Shown here one piece after another: positions 41,001 to 56,000 of a stretch of DNA of 64,000 bases; the stretch's first letter is position 1, and each line of letters starts with the position of its first letter. Source of the DNA: Progne subis subis (Eukaryota; Chordata; Aves; Passeriformes; Hirundinidae); assembly GCA_022316685.1 (NCBI GenBank), contig JAKJHU010000084.1:1-64000 (forward strand), given 5' to 3'. The position numbers were made by a program, and so were the translations under genes. The notes under the pieces were generated by a model, which saw only the letters and a list, made by a program, of their open reading frames with translations, did not search any database and was not told where the DNA came from.

Positions 41001-44000
41001 GCACAAAAATGGTGCAGATCCATGGGCACACTCCTTGGAGTGCAGCGTGATCTCTTCAGATCACATTCCCATGAAACAGAAGCTGCACGGCTAAGAAGAA
41101 ATTGATGCCAGGCTTTCTCCAAATGCTGGCTCAACAGAACACTGCAGTTCCAAATCCATTTGCTAATACAGCTGTCCTCTGCTTTCTGTTCCAGCTGACT
41201 TCAAAGGACAGTGAAGCACCAGAACACTTTGATCTCGCTTTGTGGCAAGATCTCCATCCTGAGAGCTCTTCAGAGCCCACTTGACAATGCCACAGCCAAC
41301 TCACTCACTGTCAGCAACAGCCTTCCTCTACACAGGAGGCTGGAACAGAGGGCACCTCTAAGCAGCATTTCCAAGATCTTGGGCTCAAAGGTGGAAGTCT
41401 GTCAAGATCGTTCTACCTTTTCTCTGACTTGCTGTCCTCTATGAAAAGACTACAAAAAAAGATGCTGATAGCAATCAGGGTTACAAAGATATCAAAGACA
41501 GCAATCAGGGTTAAACACACATAAGCAATGTTCAGGAATAGCTACACAAGCCCAGGAAAGGTCACACCGTCTGTGACTGAACGCTCTTCTGGCAGAATGA
41601 TTTCATTTCAAAGCAGGAGAAAGGATGCTTTCTTACAGAGAGGAAATGCCCACACATGCAGGCAGCTGGGGATTCAAGAGAACTTTAAAATCCTAATCAG
41701 AAACAACTGTTAAGTAAAGACTTCAGTCTTTTTTTTTAAATCAAGGCAATTAATTTGATCACAGTGTGTTCAGTCCTACAACATATAAGGCACAAGAGCC
41801 AGTCCTGATCTGGAATTTCTGCCTTTTTGCTTCCTGCAGCAACAGAAAGAATTTAAACCTCCCATTCAAGCTCCACACGATGTAAGGAGATCACCTGCAG
41901 TTGTCAATGCAGCAGACTAAGCATTTCAGACAGCTCAGCTAAGGAAGCTGAGACAGTCAGAATTTGGACAGAAGATGCAGGATCCAATCTGAAAGGCAAC
42001 TTTTTTCAAGTGGATCCAAACATGTTCCTACACAAAGAAAAATTATATATATTAATGGTGCACAGGTGAATATACATTTAAAGCTTTGGGTAAAAATACT
42101 ACTAGACTGCAAAACTTCATTTTACAGAAGCTATCAATTATTCTAAAAAGTGTGCACAATACTCACATTTGGCACAACTGGACCCAACTGTTCATTAGCC
42201 CAAAATCTGAGCACACACAGATGCATTCTTGACTTGAACACCTGGGATTTATCTTAAAATATGTTTTAGTGTCTGCAAAGAGAGCACACACCTTCTCTGC
42301 AGCCAGGATATCAGGTACTGGATTCAGATCTGATTTGAAGGAATAAAATGACAACTGCAGCTTACATGTCAGAGTCATTGTGACTTTCTCCCTTTTCTGA
42401 TCCATCCACTGATCTGTGATTGTTGTCAACTTGCTGGAAAAATATTCATCGGGAGGGGTAAGCAAACAAATGAATTGAAAGCAAGGCTAATGACAAGAAA
42501 GAATAAAGTAAGACTACATTAAACGCAGATCAAACCCAGTGGGAGCCAAACTCAGGGTGCTCCTCTCTCCTCTCCCTGCTGGGACAGCCCCAGCCTGCTG
42601 CTACTTGCCCTTGAGTGCCTGTCCTGGTTTCAACTGGGAGAGAGTTATTTTTCTTCTTAGCAGCTGGCACAATGCCTGTTTTGAATTTATGTTGACAACA
42701 CACAAATTTTTTGGGTGTTTCTGAGTAGAGCTTACCCCAAATCAAGGACTTTTGGCTCCCCCTGTGCTCTGACAGTCAGCAGGTACACTGCTGGGAGCCT
42801 GGACAGCCAACCCAAACGGGACAAAGGGATATCCCATCCCACACAATTTTGTGTCCAGTACACAAACTGGGGAGAACTGGCCCGGACTGCTTCTTGGGAC
42901 AGGCTGGGCATCAGTCAGCAAGTGGTGAGCAAGTGTACTATGCACTATTTGCTCCTCTCCTCTCTCTGCCTTTCATTATAATTATTATCACTTTTATAAT
43001 AATATTTATTTTATTTTAATTACTAAACTGTTTTTATTTTACAAGGTGTACTTTTTCCCCCCAGTTGTCCTCCCCAGGGGACAGGGCATGAACAAGTGGC
43101 TGCGTGGTTCTTATTTACCAGATGGGGTTAACCCATGGTACTGCCCAAGAGCAGACAGTGGCAGCTTGATTCACATCTGCAGCCAGAGAGATGCTGCTTC
43201 TGAGAGCACAGCAGATGTACAGGAAATTGGCAACAAATCTTTCCTAATTGTGGAAGTTGCATCAGTTACACAGAAATACATCAGAGGACTGGAAAGTCTG
43301 GGTTAGAAGTGTTTGTTATCCTCAAATTCTTGGAAAAACCAAGTGACCGTGAGTTCAGTTTCTGGGGATCTCCTCCTCCCTGCATCCTTTAGCCTCATAT
43401 GCTCAGGGTACCTGAATCTCTCTCTAAACCTCTAAGAAGTTAACTCATCTTCACTGAGATGAAAGTAATCACCTCCCAGGCAGCAGCAAGAAATTATATT
43501 TTAGGTCACCACGATGATGGTCACAGGCAGAAAGTTGTTTTCTAAACAGAAATAGTACTTTTACTAAAGTGCCTTTGACCTGGTTTTAAAAATATAGGTC
43601 TCATTTGCACTGTCAGTACCTGCTGGGTAAAGTGGCTTTGAAAGCACCTTTCTATGGAACCTAAAGAATTCAGTGCTCTTTCTTCTCTACCCATCTGACA
43701 TCTTCTCTCCTCTGATTTCACTGCTGAAAGCAGAAGTTTCTCCCTCCTTCCAAATCACGCCGAAGTTAAATAAAAGAATACCTTTATATAAATATAATCA
43801 CTCACAAAGCAAATGCCACCGCCAAACCCACGAGAATAGAGCAACACGGGACGTTAGGAAAGAAACACATGCAGAAAACACAGAAATAAACACTCTTCTC
43901 AGGTAGCAGCCGGTTGCATTATTGCCTGAACCCTTCCTGCTTTACCCAGGGCTCTGCAGTTACTTCAGCTCAGAGCTGGGTGGGTCTCTGCACATCCTGG

Positions 44001-47000
44001 CCATCCAGCCATGGCAGCAGGGACAGAGCTCCTGGGCTGCTGTGGCTGCACAGTGGTCTGGCACACCAAGGCCACGGCTGGGCCTCCAAAGCCAAGCTGC
44101 CTTCCGTTTCCCTCAAAATGCTGCTGCACAGACAGCATGGCTTTAATATCAGGAGGCAGTGGGCTGAATCCAAATGTGATGGCAGCATTTTAAGCTGTGC
44201 AATGTGTTACATTACAGCTGCTTGTTGGAAAGATGTTTCCCTTTCTGCAATCCCAGGACATCTGTATGGCTAAGGATTCATCAGCTATTAGTAGCTTCTT
44301 CTAATTAAAGAGATATTCAATACAATAATGTTAAAGAAGTTATTGCCTCTGTTAGTAATAACCTCAGTTAAGAGCGTATGAAGATGAAGTTCCTTTTATT
44401 TTTTTTTTTGCCTATTGGTTTGTATTTAGCCCAGCGCAATGAGCTTCCTTGTTTTCACATTTGTAGCTAAGTTTCACTTCTAAATTTCACTTCTAAATTT
44501 CAATTCTGAGTCCAAATATTTTGCCAAACGTCTGCTCTGTTTGAATTTCTAGTCTTGCAGAGGAAGGACATAAATCAGTTCTTAGAGATCATTTTATAAG
44601 GAAAAAAGGAATATAAAAACTTTGCATTCGCTCCCCAAAAGAACCCCTCAAAAAAACAAGGGAACAATCTGATGGAAAATGTTCCTAAAGGGATATACAA
44701 GGTACATGATTAACTCATACTTTGGAAGCAAAAAGGATGCCTGACATTGATGATTCTTACTTAATCACCTCCAAGCTACCTTAGGTCACTTCAGAATGGC
44801 TGGGCATAGCCGAAACAATCTGATCCCCATGACCACTTAAAACAGGAGGGTTCCTTCTCCTTCCCTGCCAGCCTCTGGCAACTGTCAGACTCTTGGAAGT
44901 CCCCTGAACTCCTCCGGCTGCTTTCCCACCAAGACAATAAAATGGCCCAAAGAGGGACCTGAGTACTCACAGCCAAGGAACTGGCATGGACAACAGGAAG
45001 CCTCCTTTCTGGTGCTGATAAACCATGTGAATGACTCACTGGTCTTGACCCTTAAAAAAATCCTGGGATCTGCCCATGTAGCCAGGGAAGAAAATAAATC
45101 ATCCAGTTTTGACCAGTGTGAGACTACTACAGTGCAGTACAAGCCATCACACATGCCACCTGCACTTGTCCATTGTACAGCTGGTAGAAAACAGCAGTTT
45201 CCACAGAAAAAGCTTTCTCTTGTGACAATAGCTTACTTGGATCCTGCTCTGAAGCCTGAGGATGGATAAACAGAGGTGTAAACTGGAGCATGAGCATAAT
45301 GCTCCTTGTCCATCTCGTGACTGTGTGTGTGTAACTGCCTGTCTGCACAGCAACTCAATCAGAAAGATCACATGGACCAGATTAGATACAAGACAGGGAA
45401 AGGTCAGCTTTGGGAAGACAAAAACGTGGAGATGCTTGCTTGCATGCCACTCAGAAGATATCAGGCTACAGCATTCAGGTTGGCCCTGTCTCTCTTTCTG
45501 CAGAGTAATATGTTTTCTTCTATTAGTATTTGCCAGCTCTCCACCACATTTAGAACGTAACAGCTCGAGCAAATAAAAGCCTTTCATCTCCCCACTCAGG
45601 GTGAGATTAATGTTTTCCAGTGTTAGCTGCCTCACAGAGTTGTCTGGGCTCCTTTTAAAACCTACAGAAGGAAAGGCACCCCTGCAAGGAAATCCAGTCC
45701 ATGCAACGGTAGGTGTTTGGGATAGGTGGGGAAAATTGAGAAGAGCTTTTCTGGCTCCATTTAGCGGAGAATGAGCCTTGAGTGGTGCCTGAGAATTTGT
45801 GGTGCCTTGTAGTCCGTGAAGTAGCAACAGCAATCTGTGAAATGATTTAAGGAAGAAAGCCAGATGCAAAGAAATTAAGGAAGAAAAACAGAAGTATGAG
45901 AGGAACACTGCAAATTAAGCAAACCTAAGCCTTTCTCAGTGCAATTCTCACTTGACATGTGCCAGTAGCATCCAGAACTGCAGTACAGTAAAGGCTTTTT
46001 GCCTTTAACTGCTCTAATTAGGTACATTTTGTTAGTGGAACAAGAAGTCTCGAGTTAATTCAGCATCTTCTACAAACATCCTGCAAAGTATGATGCAGCC
46101 GTATCAGAGAACCACAGAAGCTCTGTTTTCATACATGTGGGTTTTAAAAATGAAATGCCCCACTGACAACACTTCACCAAGCCACTGGAGTTTCTAGATT
46201 TTTTATTTCAGGTCAAAGAAAGCTCTACCAGAGTTCTAATCATAGAATAAAGATGTGAGGAATGATGCATGAAAGGTTTTAGATGACTACATACATCAGT
46301 GTTCTCTTGGACACTGAGGGTACAAATACTCTGGCAAAATAACTGATTTCACTACGTGGATAGCATCAATTGCATAGGCAATTTCTTAATTGCCTGAATT
46401 ATGCTTCCACATGAACCTTCCCCTCTTTTCTTCCTACTGTACTGCTTTTAATTCTACACAAAGCAACTGAACATCTTGGATTCACCACAATTTCTGCAAA
46501 ATATCAGAGGTACTGAGCACCCTGAAGGCACCAATCCAAATCTTCTCTTCTAGCTGGAAGGCCACTCAGCCTGCCATTAACTAGTTTAACATGTGTAGTC
46601 CCTACTCTCTTCGTTACCTCAACTCATCAACAAAAATACCTTATCAGGCTTTTAATACCTTATCAGGGTCAACAAAAATACCTTATCAGCTCTACAGAAG
46701 AGCAAGAGCCTGAGGCTACTTCCTCCTGCTGGATGTCCTTCCCTTCACTTCCATTCCCTGCTGCCCTCTGAACCTCTCACGTCTCTGCAGAGCTACCCCT
46801 GCCACACACAAAGGCAGCGTGAACTCCAGGCAGTCCCCAAGCTGCAGATCATTTCCCCTGTCCCTCTGATCCCACACAGATCTGTTTGTAAGCACATCAG
46901 GAGCGCACACAGCCCCACAACAACTGCACATACCATTACTGGGAGGGAAATCCAGACCAGCAGCACAGCAACACATACTCCAACGGGCCAGACTCAACAC

Positions 47001-50000
47001 TCTAACTTCCTACAAGCCCAGGCAGCTGCACCAAGGCTTTGTCAGGGCATTTTTAAACAGAGAAAGCACTGCAAGCAGCTAGAGGTGATTTGTAATAGAA
47101 CTGGACAGAAGGTGCCACAGCTGTGGTACAGGGTTCTGGTTTCCTTCTTTCAATCCGCACCAATCTTGTTCTAAGATGCCTGTTTCCTAGGAGAATTAAG
47201 GTACTGGAAATGACTCTTATAAGCAAATAGGCAAATTCCCAGATCAACCATCAAGATTTGGAGAGAGTAAGTCATAAGGGTGTGGGTTTTGATTCATGTG
47301 GAGAGGTTCTGCTCTGCTGGACAGTGCCAGGAGAGGTTAGAACTGCCAGGAGAGCCGAGGAGGGATGGAGTGCTGTAGCCAATCATTATTCCACCACTTA
47401 CAGGGTGTCAGGTTCTTCTCTGTGGCCTATCCTGCACTCTTCTCAGGCACATGTGTGTATGACAATGAGACTGAGAGACAGACATGCTTTTTACACTCAT
47501 TTCTTACATCCTTTCGACAACTGCCACGCTGTGGGCAATATCCTCCTCCTGGACTGCCATACCAGGCCAATACCAACCAACTCTACCCTGAAATGGAAAT
47601 ACCCTGTCACGATATTGCCATTTACCCAGCTGGCTTCACACCCTTTTTTCAGTATTTGTAGTACCACACCTGTGTTTAGCCTGAACCTAAAGTTTCTTTC
47701 TGGTTGTGTACACGTAGTTCCTTACACTTTCTCTTACTCTCCTAGAGCTGCAATTACCTGATTTTGCCAAAATTTTACACCAAGCAAACTGCTGCATCTG
47801 TTGCTTTTCTCCAAATGACAGCACGTTTATATCTAGTTTCATTTTTGTACATGTTTCTCTATGGCACTTTAGAAACTGAGCTTGAGCAGTCAGGTAACTC
47901 CATGCTTGGAGTCAATGCAACACCTCTGCTGCCTGCTGGAGAATTAAGGCTTACAGCTGGTTAGCAAATGCCAAACATGGTCTAGCAAAAGCAAAGAGAA
48001 ACCCTCAGTGTTATTTCCCTATTGTTAAGGAGAAGCCCCTCTGGAGATGCTGGTCCCAGATTACCTGAGCTAGCAAAATGTTTTCTTTTCAGCCACCTTT
48101 TCTAGGAGTCACCTGCCCACTGATGTACCTACTGAGTTCCTGATGAAAAACTGCAGGTCTGAGTGCTCAGGACTGTTCTTAGAGAGGAGAAGAGCTCCAT
48201 GCTGAATTCCTAGAAAGGAGATTAAACACGGGCCTCCCAGATGCTAACAAGTGACTCAACCTAAGAATCCCCATGCTGAGGAACAGCTTGGGAATGTGCA
48301 CTTCTAGAGTCTCAGCGGAGTGCATTATCACACAGGAGCCTGGAAGGACTCAGATCCTCAGAGGAAGGCCCGTGCACCTTCTCACACAGCACAACCTCTC
48401 TGAGCACAGCTCAGACCACATTCCTCATACTGCATATAATCCTCTTGGAGACAGCTGACACTTCCAGCCTTGTTTTGGATAGTCACAGAACCAAGGAACA
48501 GTAACAATCACTTGTGCAATACTTGGTGGCCCTTTGCCAACCAGCTCCAAGGGCAGTGGCCTATGGCATTTAGCAGGCAGGCCACTCCTCCTCAGCATGC
48601 TCATGGTGCAACACACTGCCTGAGCTGTGCACGTGCCCCTCTTGCACAGCTTTGCCTTTCCTCCATGAAAAGCACTCTCAAGTGCCAGAATTATTCACAG
48701 ACACATTTTAACAGTTGCAATCAAAACACCGAGAGGATTTCCTGAACAGCGGTTTCCAGGGTAAAGGATGTCTCAGCTTCGCCCATGGCATTCTGGATTC
48801 TTAATCACTAACTCAAAGCCCAACAGTCTCTAACAAATGTGCCTGCCAATCTGGAGTTTATCCAACTGAAGGGTGAGGAGCAAGCCATGCCAGGCACAAG
48901 GCAAAACGAGCTCTTCTCACACCCATCGCCATCCCAGTGGATAGACCACAACCAACTAAGAGACCTAGAAGCTGAAAACAAGTTTTATGTTCCACTTTCA
49001 AGCAGCTTCAAAGCCAGTTTAAAGATAAAAATGTACAGTGAATTCTTGTCCTAGGAGTGTCAGCTGTTTAAAAATAAAACCTGGAAGCTGCAAGAGTTCT
49101 GTTTGGTCCAGTGGGAGGTGATGATAATCTGCACACACTCGTAACAGCACCTGGGCTCTTACTTCATAAAATAAGCTTTGTGTGCTCTCTGGCTAAAAAT
49201 CTGGCAACAGGATTAATTCCAAATGGAAGCAAATAACTTCATCTGACCAGAATTAACTCTAAAAGTGTGCCTAAGATTTTAAATAATGGTTTCAAATGGA
49301 ACACTGTAACGATTAATATTGGCTGAAAGGTAGGACACTAATGAAACCAAACATCTCTATATAAAAACTGAAAATGAAGAGAAAAATATGACTAGCCTGA
49401 AGCTGTGGAAGTGTGAAGTGCAGCTAAGAAAGCAAGCAGGGGTACTTTAAAGTGCTCTCTGCATGCACTGTCATTCAAGGCAATTGAAATATCACGAAGG
49501 ACATTTTTTCAAGCAGTTCATTCCTACCAGATTCAAGTCAGTGTCTTACTGGTTACTGCAGTTCCAGAGCTGAAGGCATCATTTATGTCTCTGTACAGTC
49601 AGGGCTCGAACAGCACCGATACCATAATTAAATACTGCTACAGTTCATAACCAAGAGCCCATCATTCCTTTCTGGGAACTGTTCAAAATAATGAGTAAAA
49701 TTTTCTTCAATGAATACCATGCTATCACTAAAGAAAGACGTACTGTTATCTGGCATAAGTAAAGTATTATTAATGCATTATTGAACTTTGGTTATTTCCT
49801 GAAGGAAGGGAACTGCTTCAGAGCTACATTATTTTCACTACCTGCTCCAACTGAACGCACATTAATTGTATGTGAATAAACTTGTGCTCCTGCTCACTTT
49901 GTTGGTAGCAATTGTCTCTTCTGTACTCTCATTAAGTGAGATACTGCTGTCACTTCCTTTACTGAGACAATTACCACTGTATAATCACATCTTCCTCCCA

Positions 50001-53000
50001 TGATTCCCACTTACTTCTCTAGCCTATGTCCACAGCAATTTTGTAAGCAGTGGGTCTTTTACAGAGGTTTTCCAAACCCAACAATCTTCCTTTCCTTCTT
50101 GCCCACAGCTCATTGCCTCTCAAGCATGCAGCACATTTTAAATACATGTATGCTATTACTGGTCACGTCTCTCTGCAACTGCTTTGGGTTCTGGAGACAT
50201 TTCTTGCAGCATGTTTTATTTTCACTATAATTATGTGCAGTGTATGTTGTCCTTCCAAATACTAGTTTAAAAATAACAAAGTATTAGATCTGGGGCATGT
50301 AAAGAAGTTCAGTGACGGTATTAATGATTCATGAAGTTCCAGCAACTATGGAGAGGAGAAACAAATCAAGACTATACACACAAAATCCAATAGGAGCTTT
50401 TGCTTCATGCCAGACATATTTGAGTTAATTTTTCTGCCTGTGCTTATACATCTGTCCTCAACAATACATCCATTTTCGATTTTATTTGGAGGACAGTGAG
50501 ATTCAAGGGGACCTAAGGAGATAAAAATCAGAGTGACTAAGACTTTGCTTCCAAAATGCCTAGGGATAGATTCCCAAACTAAGAACAAGACAAAGGAAAC
50601 AAAATCCCACTTGCTGTGACAGGCATTACCTCCCTTCTCAGAAACACCATTCTGCACTGCTGTTCTGGTCCCTCCTACCCCCTGCTTGCACCCGGTTGAG
50701 CCAGGAGGCTGCAGGAGATGCTGCACTGCAGCTGTCACTCATGGGTGCTCCTCTCTGGCTTCCACCCCACACATCTGGGGTGTCTCACTGCCTGCTCCTT
50801 CTCTTCTCCCTCCTCTCAGCCTGCTTGCTCTCCACAGCACACAGCTCTTTGCTGCTTTGCTCCCAAAAGGATGTCCTGAGTGATAAATGATGGCACAGTC
50901 AGGTTTTTTGAGAAGGTGTTGATAGAAACACTTTTTAAAGAGCTGCTGCCCTTTAGCTGCAAACCTAAATTAACTTCTTTTGCGCTTCCTTTTATCTAAC
51001 TTGCAGTTGTGTTATTCTCATATGCAAGTATTCTGAGAGTCCTGGGACTGTGAGGTGAGGCCATTTGTGCTCTATAGACCAACACAAATTTTTAGACATT
51101 AGATTATTAGATTTCTCTCTGCAGGTTTTTAGACTAAGTTCCAAGATGCTACTAAAAGCAACATGTTCCCCAGCTGAGTAACAGAAAGAGCACAGAGAAA
51201 CCTTCTCCCCACCAACTCTCCCTCCTCCCTACCTACCTGAAATATTCCATATCAGAAAGGAAGACAGCTCAAGAAAGACCAGAAAGAAAGCTTGCTTCAT
51301 TGTTTTCATACAGACACCGGGGATTTGGAAGGACAAAATTCCCTGACCAAAGTCTGGCCAGAAAAGAGGGAATTTGCAACAAAGAACGCAACAGGCCAGA
51401 CTTAATTTTCACTATCAACACTTAGACAGAAACAGGAGGTTTTCATAATGGATTTTCAAATTTGAAAGTCAAATACAGCTGTAGTTTGACAGAGGCTGAC
51501 TCACTGAGCTTCAGGACATGCTGAAGCACAATCACACATACTTTTTTGCTTCCTCAAATTCTCCCAGAGAGGCAAAATTGGCCTCACAAATAAGACAGGC
51601 TAAAGGGTGACCTCTGCTTTGAAACGGACAGACAATTTTATCATGGATACCATGCCCTGAGCCTCAGTTCTTTTACCACATATTATTCTCAGAATATTTA
51701 TAAAATACAGGACAAGAACTAAAAATCCTACAATCCTGGGATAAAGTAACCTTTTTCCTTTGAATAGCTAAGGTCAGGCTCCACAGGTAAAAGGAGAGTT
51801 TGTAAAATCTTTCAAAAATTTGCATGTTAACTTGCAGCAGCTGCAAATCCACAGGACTCAAACAGGCAGAACAGCTGCTCTATCACTACAGGCAGCAGGA
51901 TTATGTGGGTCTAATCAATTCATCTGAATGGAACCCCAAATTACACGTCCCAGTGCGCAGAAATCCGCAAAAAAGTCAACAGCAGAAAACTCCATGTTCA
52001 GTAGAAACCATCCATTGTCAAGTGCAACAAAATAGGAGGAAAGTATATGCTAGGACTGAATCTCTGGCTGCAAAACATCATCTGAAGCCAACTTCTTATA
52101 AAGCAGTTTTGCCTGCAGGGTGTAGATGGCATCAGGAGTGCAGTGAATTGGGACCTGCCTCATGCTCTCTGATACATTCAAATTATTGTTGCCAGAAGTA
52201 CGTGCAGCACAGCAAACTGCTGCTGCACAAGCATGTCAAAGCCGGACTTTATAATCTTTTGCTTTCTGAAAGTAACAGATCATCCCAAATACAATTATAT
52301 CATCCCAAATACAATTAGCACAGCACAGGCTTATCACCAACAAAAGCACACCACAAGCTAGACATTTTTATTCCTAGCAAACAAAGAAAGAACAAAGAAA
52401 GAACTGATTGAAATTTGGCTTCCTCATTTCAGCAAAAAACTGTTTGCAGAACTTGAGAAACCCTTAAATGCTTACTGCAGATGTTGGCTCGGACGACCAG
52501 AAATTTACTTTCATAATAAGAGGTTTCCCTCAAGCTCTATGGTTTATGGCACTGAAGCAGAAATTTAAAAAGCAAAATCCAGGTCTTACAAAAGCTGGTA
52601 AAGGCTTTGCCATTGATTCCCATAGGGCCAGCATCACTCCTGCTCTAACAACCAACCAGCATTTAATATCTGCTTTTTACTACATTCTCCTGTAAGATAC
52701 TCTATATGCATCGCAACAAATACAAGTGGCAAACTTTGATATTAAGAGACATTTGTGCTTTGAGATAGAGAAGGTAGTGAGAGGAAATGCCAGAAGTCCT
52801 CTGAATTTCCCAGATGAATTAAACTTTAAATTGGGTTTTCCTTAAACACGATAATTATATTCCTACCCCAAAAAACGTCACTGTCCTTATTTAAGGACAG
52901 AGGTGTCTACAATGGGTCAGTGAGTGAATCTTCCAGGATGGAGAAATCCATTGCTTCATCACCCCAAGTTGTGAGGACTCTGATCCTAACCACACAAGGC

Positions 53001-56000
53001 TGGAATGACCTGAAGCAGCATTTACAGGCTAAAGTAAATTGGAAGGGATTTGTTTTCTCCAATCATTTACTTAATTACTTTTCAAATTAAGCTAGCTATT
53101 CAGGTAATTCTAGAAACAATCTCAAGGCATGAGTACTCTGTGGCAAACCAGAAGTGGGCTCTGACAGAGCTGGGTGGGTGCCAGGCTCACAGAGAGGCAG
53201 CCAGGTGTCTCTTCCCTGCTGACAAGAGCACCTCAGAGCCACCAGCTCGGGTTTTATATCCACACTCCGCTGGGCTTTTAGGACACATCAAGCAGACTTG
53301 GTATCACAGACGTTATAGAGCAGAAATCAAAGGTGCTGGCAGAGCAGGAGACTCTTCTTGTTTAGAAATGACATTACAGATTCCCCCGATAATAGCAACT
53401 AATTAATTTCTTAAGACACCCAGAGCATAAGCCCTGCTTCTTCTATTGACTCAGCTGATCCAATTGCTACCTTCTTTTCCTCTCTCCTCCTTAAAAAGGA
53501 AAAAAAAGACCTAAGTAAACTTCAACTGTACTGTAAATATGCAGATCTGCAAGCCTCCCAAGGCAAGGAAAGAAAATAAAATTGATGAGATCATGGGAAT
53601 CTCAGTCTTACAGGTAGCAAACATCACCAGAGGAACACGCAGTGTGCAAGAGCTTTGCTTCCCAATCCTGCACTTCCAGAAGTCTTGGCTGAGTCCTACC
53701 ATGTAAGAGGCAGGGGTAGCCCTAGCAAATCCCATTTTCTAGAAAATCCAAGGAACTCAGGGCACAGCTCCTGGAATGCAAGTGAGAACACACAAAAATG
53801 ACTACATTTTATCACATGCCTCCAGGAGAAACACTGGGGTTTGTGAGGCTGCGCACAGAGCAGGAAATAGGGGACAGAGGATCCAGGGACATCAGGCAGA
53901 AGGGAACTCCTGAGGTCCAGTCTGACCTTCCATTTGGAGCACACTACCACCAGAACCACCCCCTCCCTGCAACTTCTAACTGCACGATTCCTGTTCTGGT
54001 TTTTTATGCTATAGAGCTGCAACAGCTTAATAAGTATGTGGGAGTGTCTGCATGACAAACAGTGAGAGAGAAGAACAAAACCTTTTATCTCCAGGCCTCA
54101 GCTCCTCACTTGGATGAGCACAAGCAACACAAGTGAACCGCGGGACAGCACTGGGGAGGAAGCAGTCCCCTCTCAGCTCCTAATCATCAGTGAAAAGGGA
54201 GCTGTGGTCCACAGAGAATGAAGTCAGCAATCCCCAGGAGGAGGTGAAAGGGCACCACCCAGGCTGGGGCCCTGCTGATGGCAACCCTCGGGCTGTGCAG
54301 GAGTCCTTTCTTCTGCACTCACAAAAGAATCCAAGCAAGAAATTTAAAAGTGCCTCAGGGCAGAGCTTGCTGCTAGATTAGGTCTGCCCCTGTTAAAACA
54401 ATAAATGAGGTAATGCATGCAACTGCCTTCTATTTGAGGACATTTCATTCATAAAACAGAAATACCAAAAGCTGTGCAAATAAACTTCGTAGATGGGTTT
54501 AAAAGGCCCTCCCCGCACCTCTCCCTGCAAGAGAGCAGAGCAAGCTGCAGGGATTCTGTGGCACAAGGCACACACACTGTTTCCAGGGACAGCTCTGCAA
54601 CTTGAAATGAGAGCTGACAACTTCCAGGTCATTAACCTGACAGTGTAAACAGGACCCATGGACATGTACATGCATTCAGGTGGGCTGGAGCAATGGCCCC
54701 AAGTGCAGGCCTCTGCTGTTCTGCTTTGTGTTCAGAGTTTCCAGGAAAACTTTTATTCTCTGCTCCCTTCTCTTCATCCTCAGGATATGTGGAGCCTGGT
54801 GCTGGCTATATTTGTGTTGCTAGCTGAAAGAACAGCAGAACATGCCAAGCATTTAATAACAAAATTCCAGCCTTGTGACACAACCCAGTAATCCCAAGAC
54901 TGGAAACTAACCTCGTATTTCTACTCAGCATAAAACCTTAATCCTAAGAAGAGCACTGCTATTTTTATTTTGCCTTTTCTACAGACGTGCAACTCACAAA
55001 TTAAGAAATGTGCTGTGTACCAGATGGAACGGGACTGTATCACCTCTATACCTATGGCATCTATAGATTGGTAGTTATGACAACACAGGAACTGATAAAG
55101 CTAGCTGTGCTTATCTGTGTGCTTACACAGAACTGGTTTTAGCTAGGTGAGCTGCTCTCGTGGACCATTACTGGTCCGCAGTACTGTGGGACCCCTCTTG
55201 GGACACTCCTTTGAAGAGTAGACAAATGGAGCTTTGCAGGTTTCTGGGAGGATCATGGCTGTGAACATGCAGAGAACAGTTCTCATCTAACAGCCCAAGT
55301 GTAAATGGCAAGGCAGGAGGCTCAGTAAGACCCCAGGGCCAGCCAAATGTGCATTATAGACATATCTAATGACTCATCAAGACCTCTGCAAAAGGGAGGG
55401 AAGAAATTCCTCCAACTCCAGTTTGGTGCTTCAACCTCGGTTTGCCTTGATCATTTCCATCAACACATCCCAACCAGCTTCTCACTGCTGCAGCTGTCCT
55501 GGCTTCAACAGTAGTCAGGCTTGCAGTGCAGGAAGTGTCATCAGACACCTGAAATTGCACTTCCTAACAGCTTTTACCATCACTAACTGTGCTGCAGATG
55601 TGAGGCTGCGCCTGACAAAGCTGCAGCACAAGTCTGCTGTGTCTCAGCACAGACAGCAGAACGTGCTCATCTGTGTTAACTTATTGTGGCCCTGCACACA
55701 GCTGCAGTACAAGACACATTAAACTGCAAATGCAAGAGTTTTACGGGAAGATAGAAACTGTATTAACAGTAATAATTTATGCAGAGGGTACATTTGTTCC
55801 TATATCCAGAAGCACAAAAGGTTTGTACCCCTATTAAGTAACTCTAATGCGTGTTTTACCACAGAGTTCATGCAATTTTGGGCTGTCCTTGCCCTGGCAC
55901 TACAACGTTTTCTGCAAAGCTCTTTCCATTCCCAATGCGATGGGCACGTTTTGCAAAGACCGTGATCTGGCCGTGTTACTGTAAAGGACTCAGAAGAAAC

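Noticed and set aside
47258..47761. 167-codon + strand frame in the ATF6 intron
   Set aside because: No domain, no coding bias, no fitting splice context. Consistent with chance in a 64-kb window.
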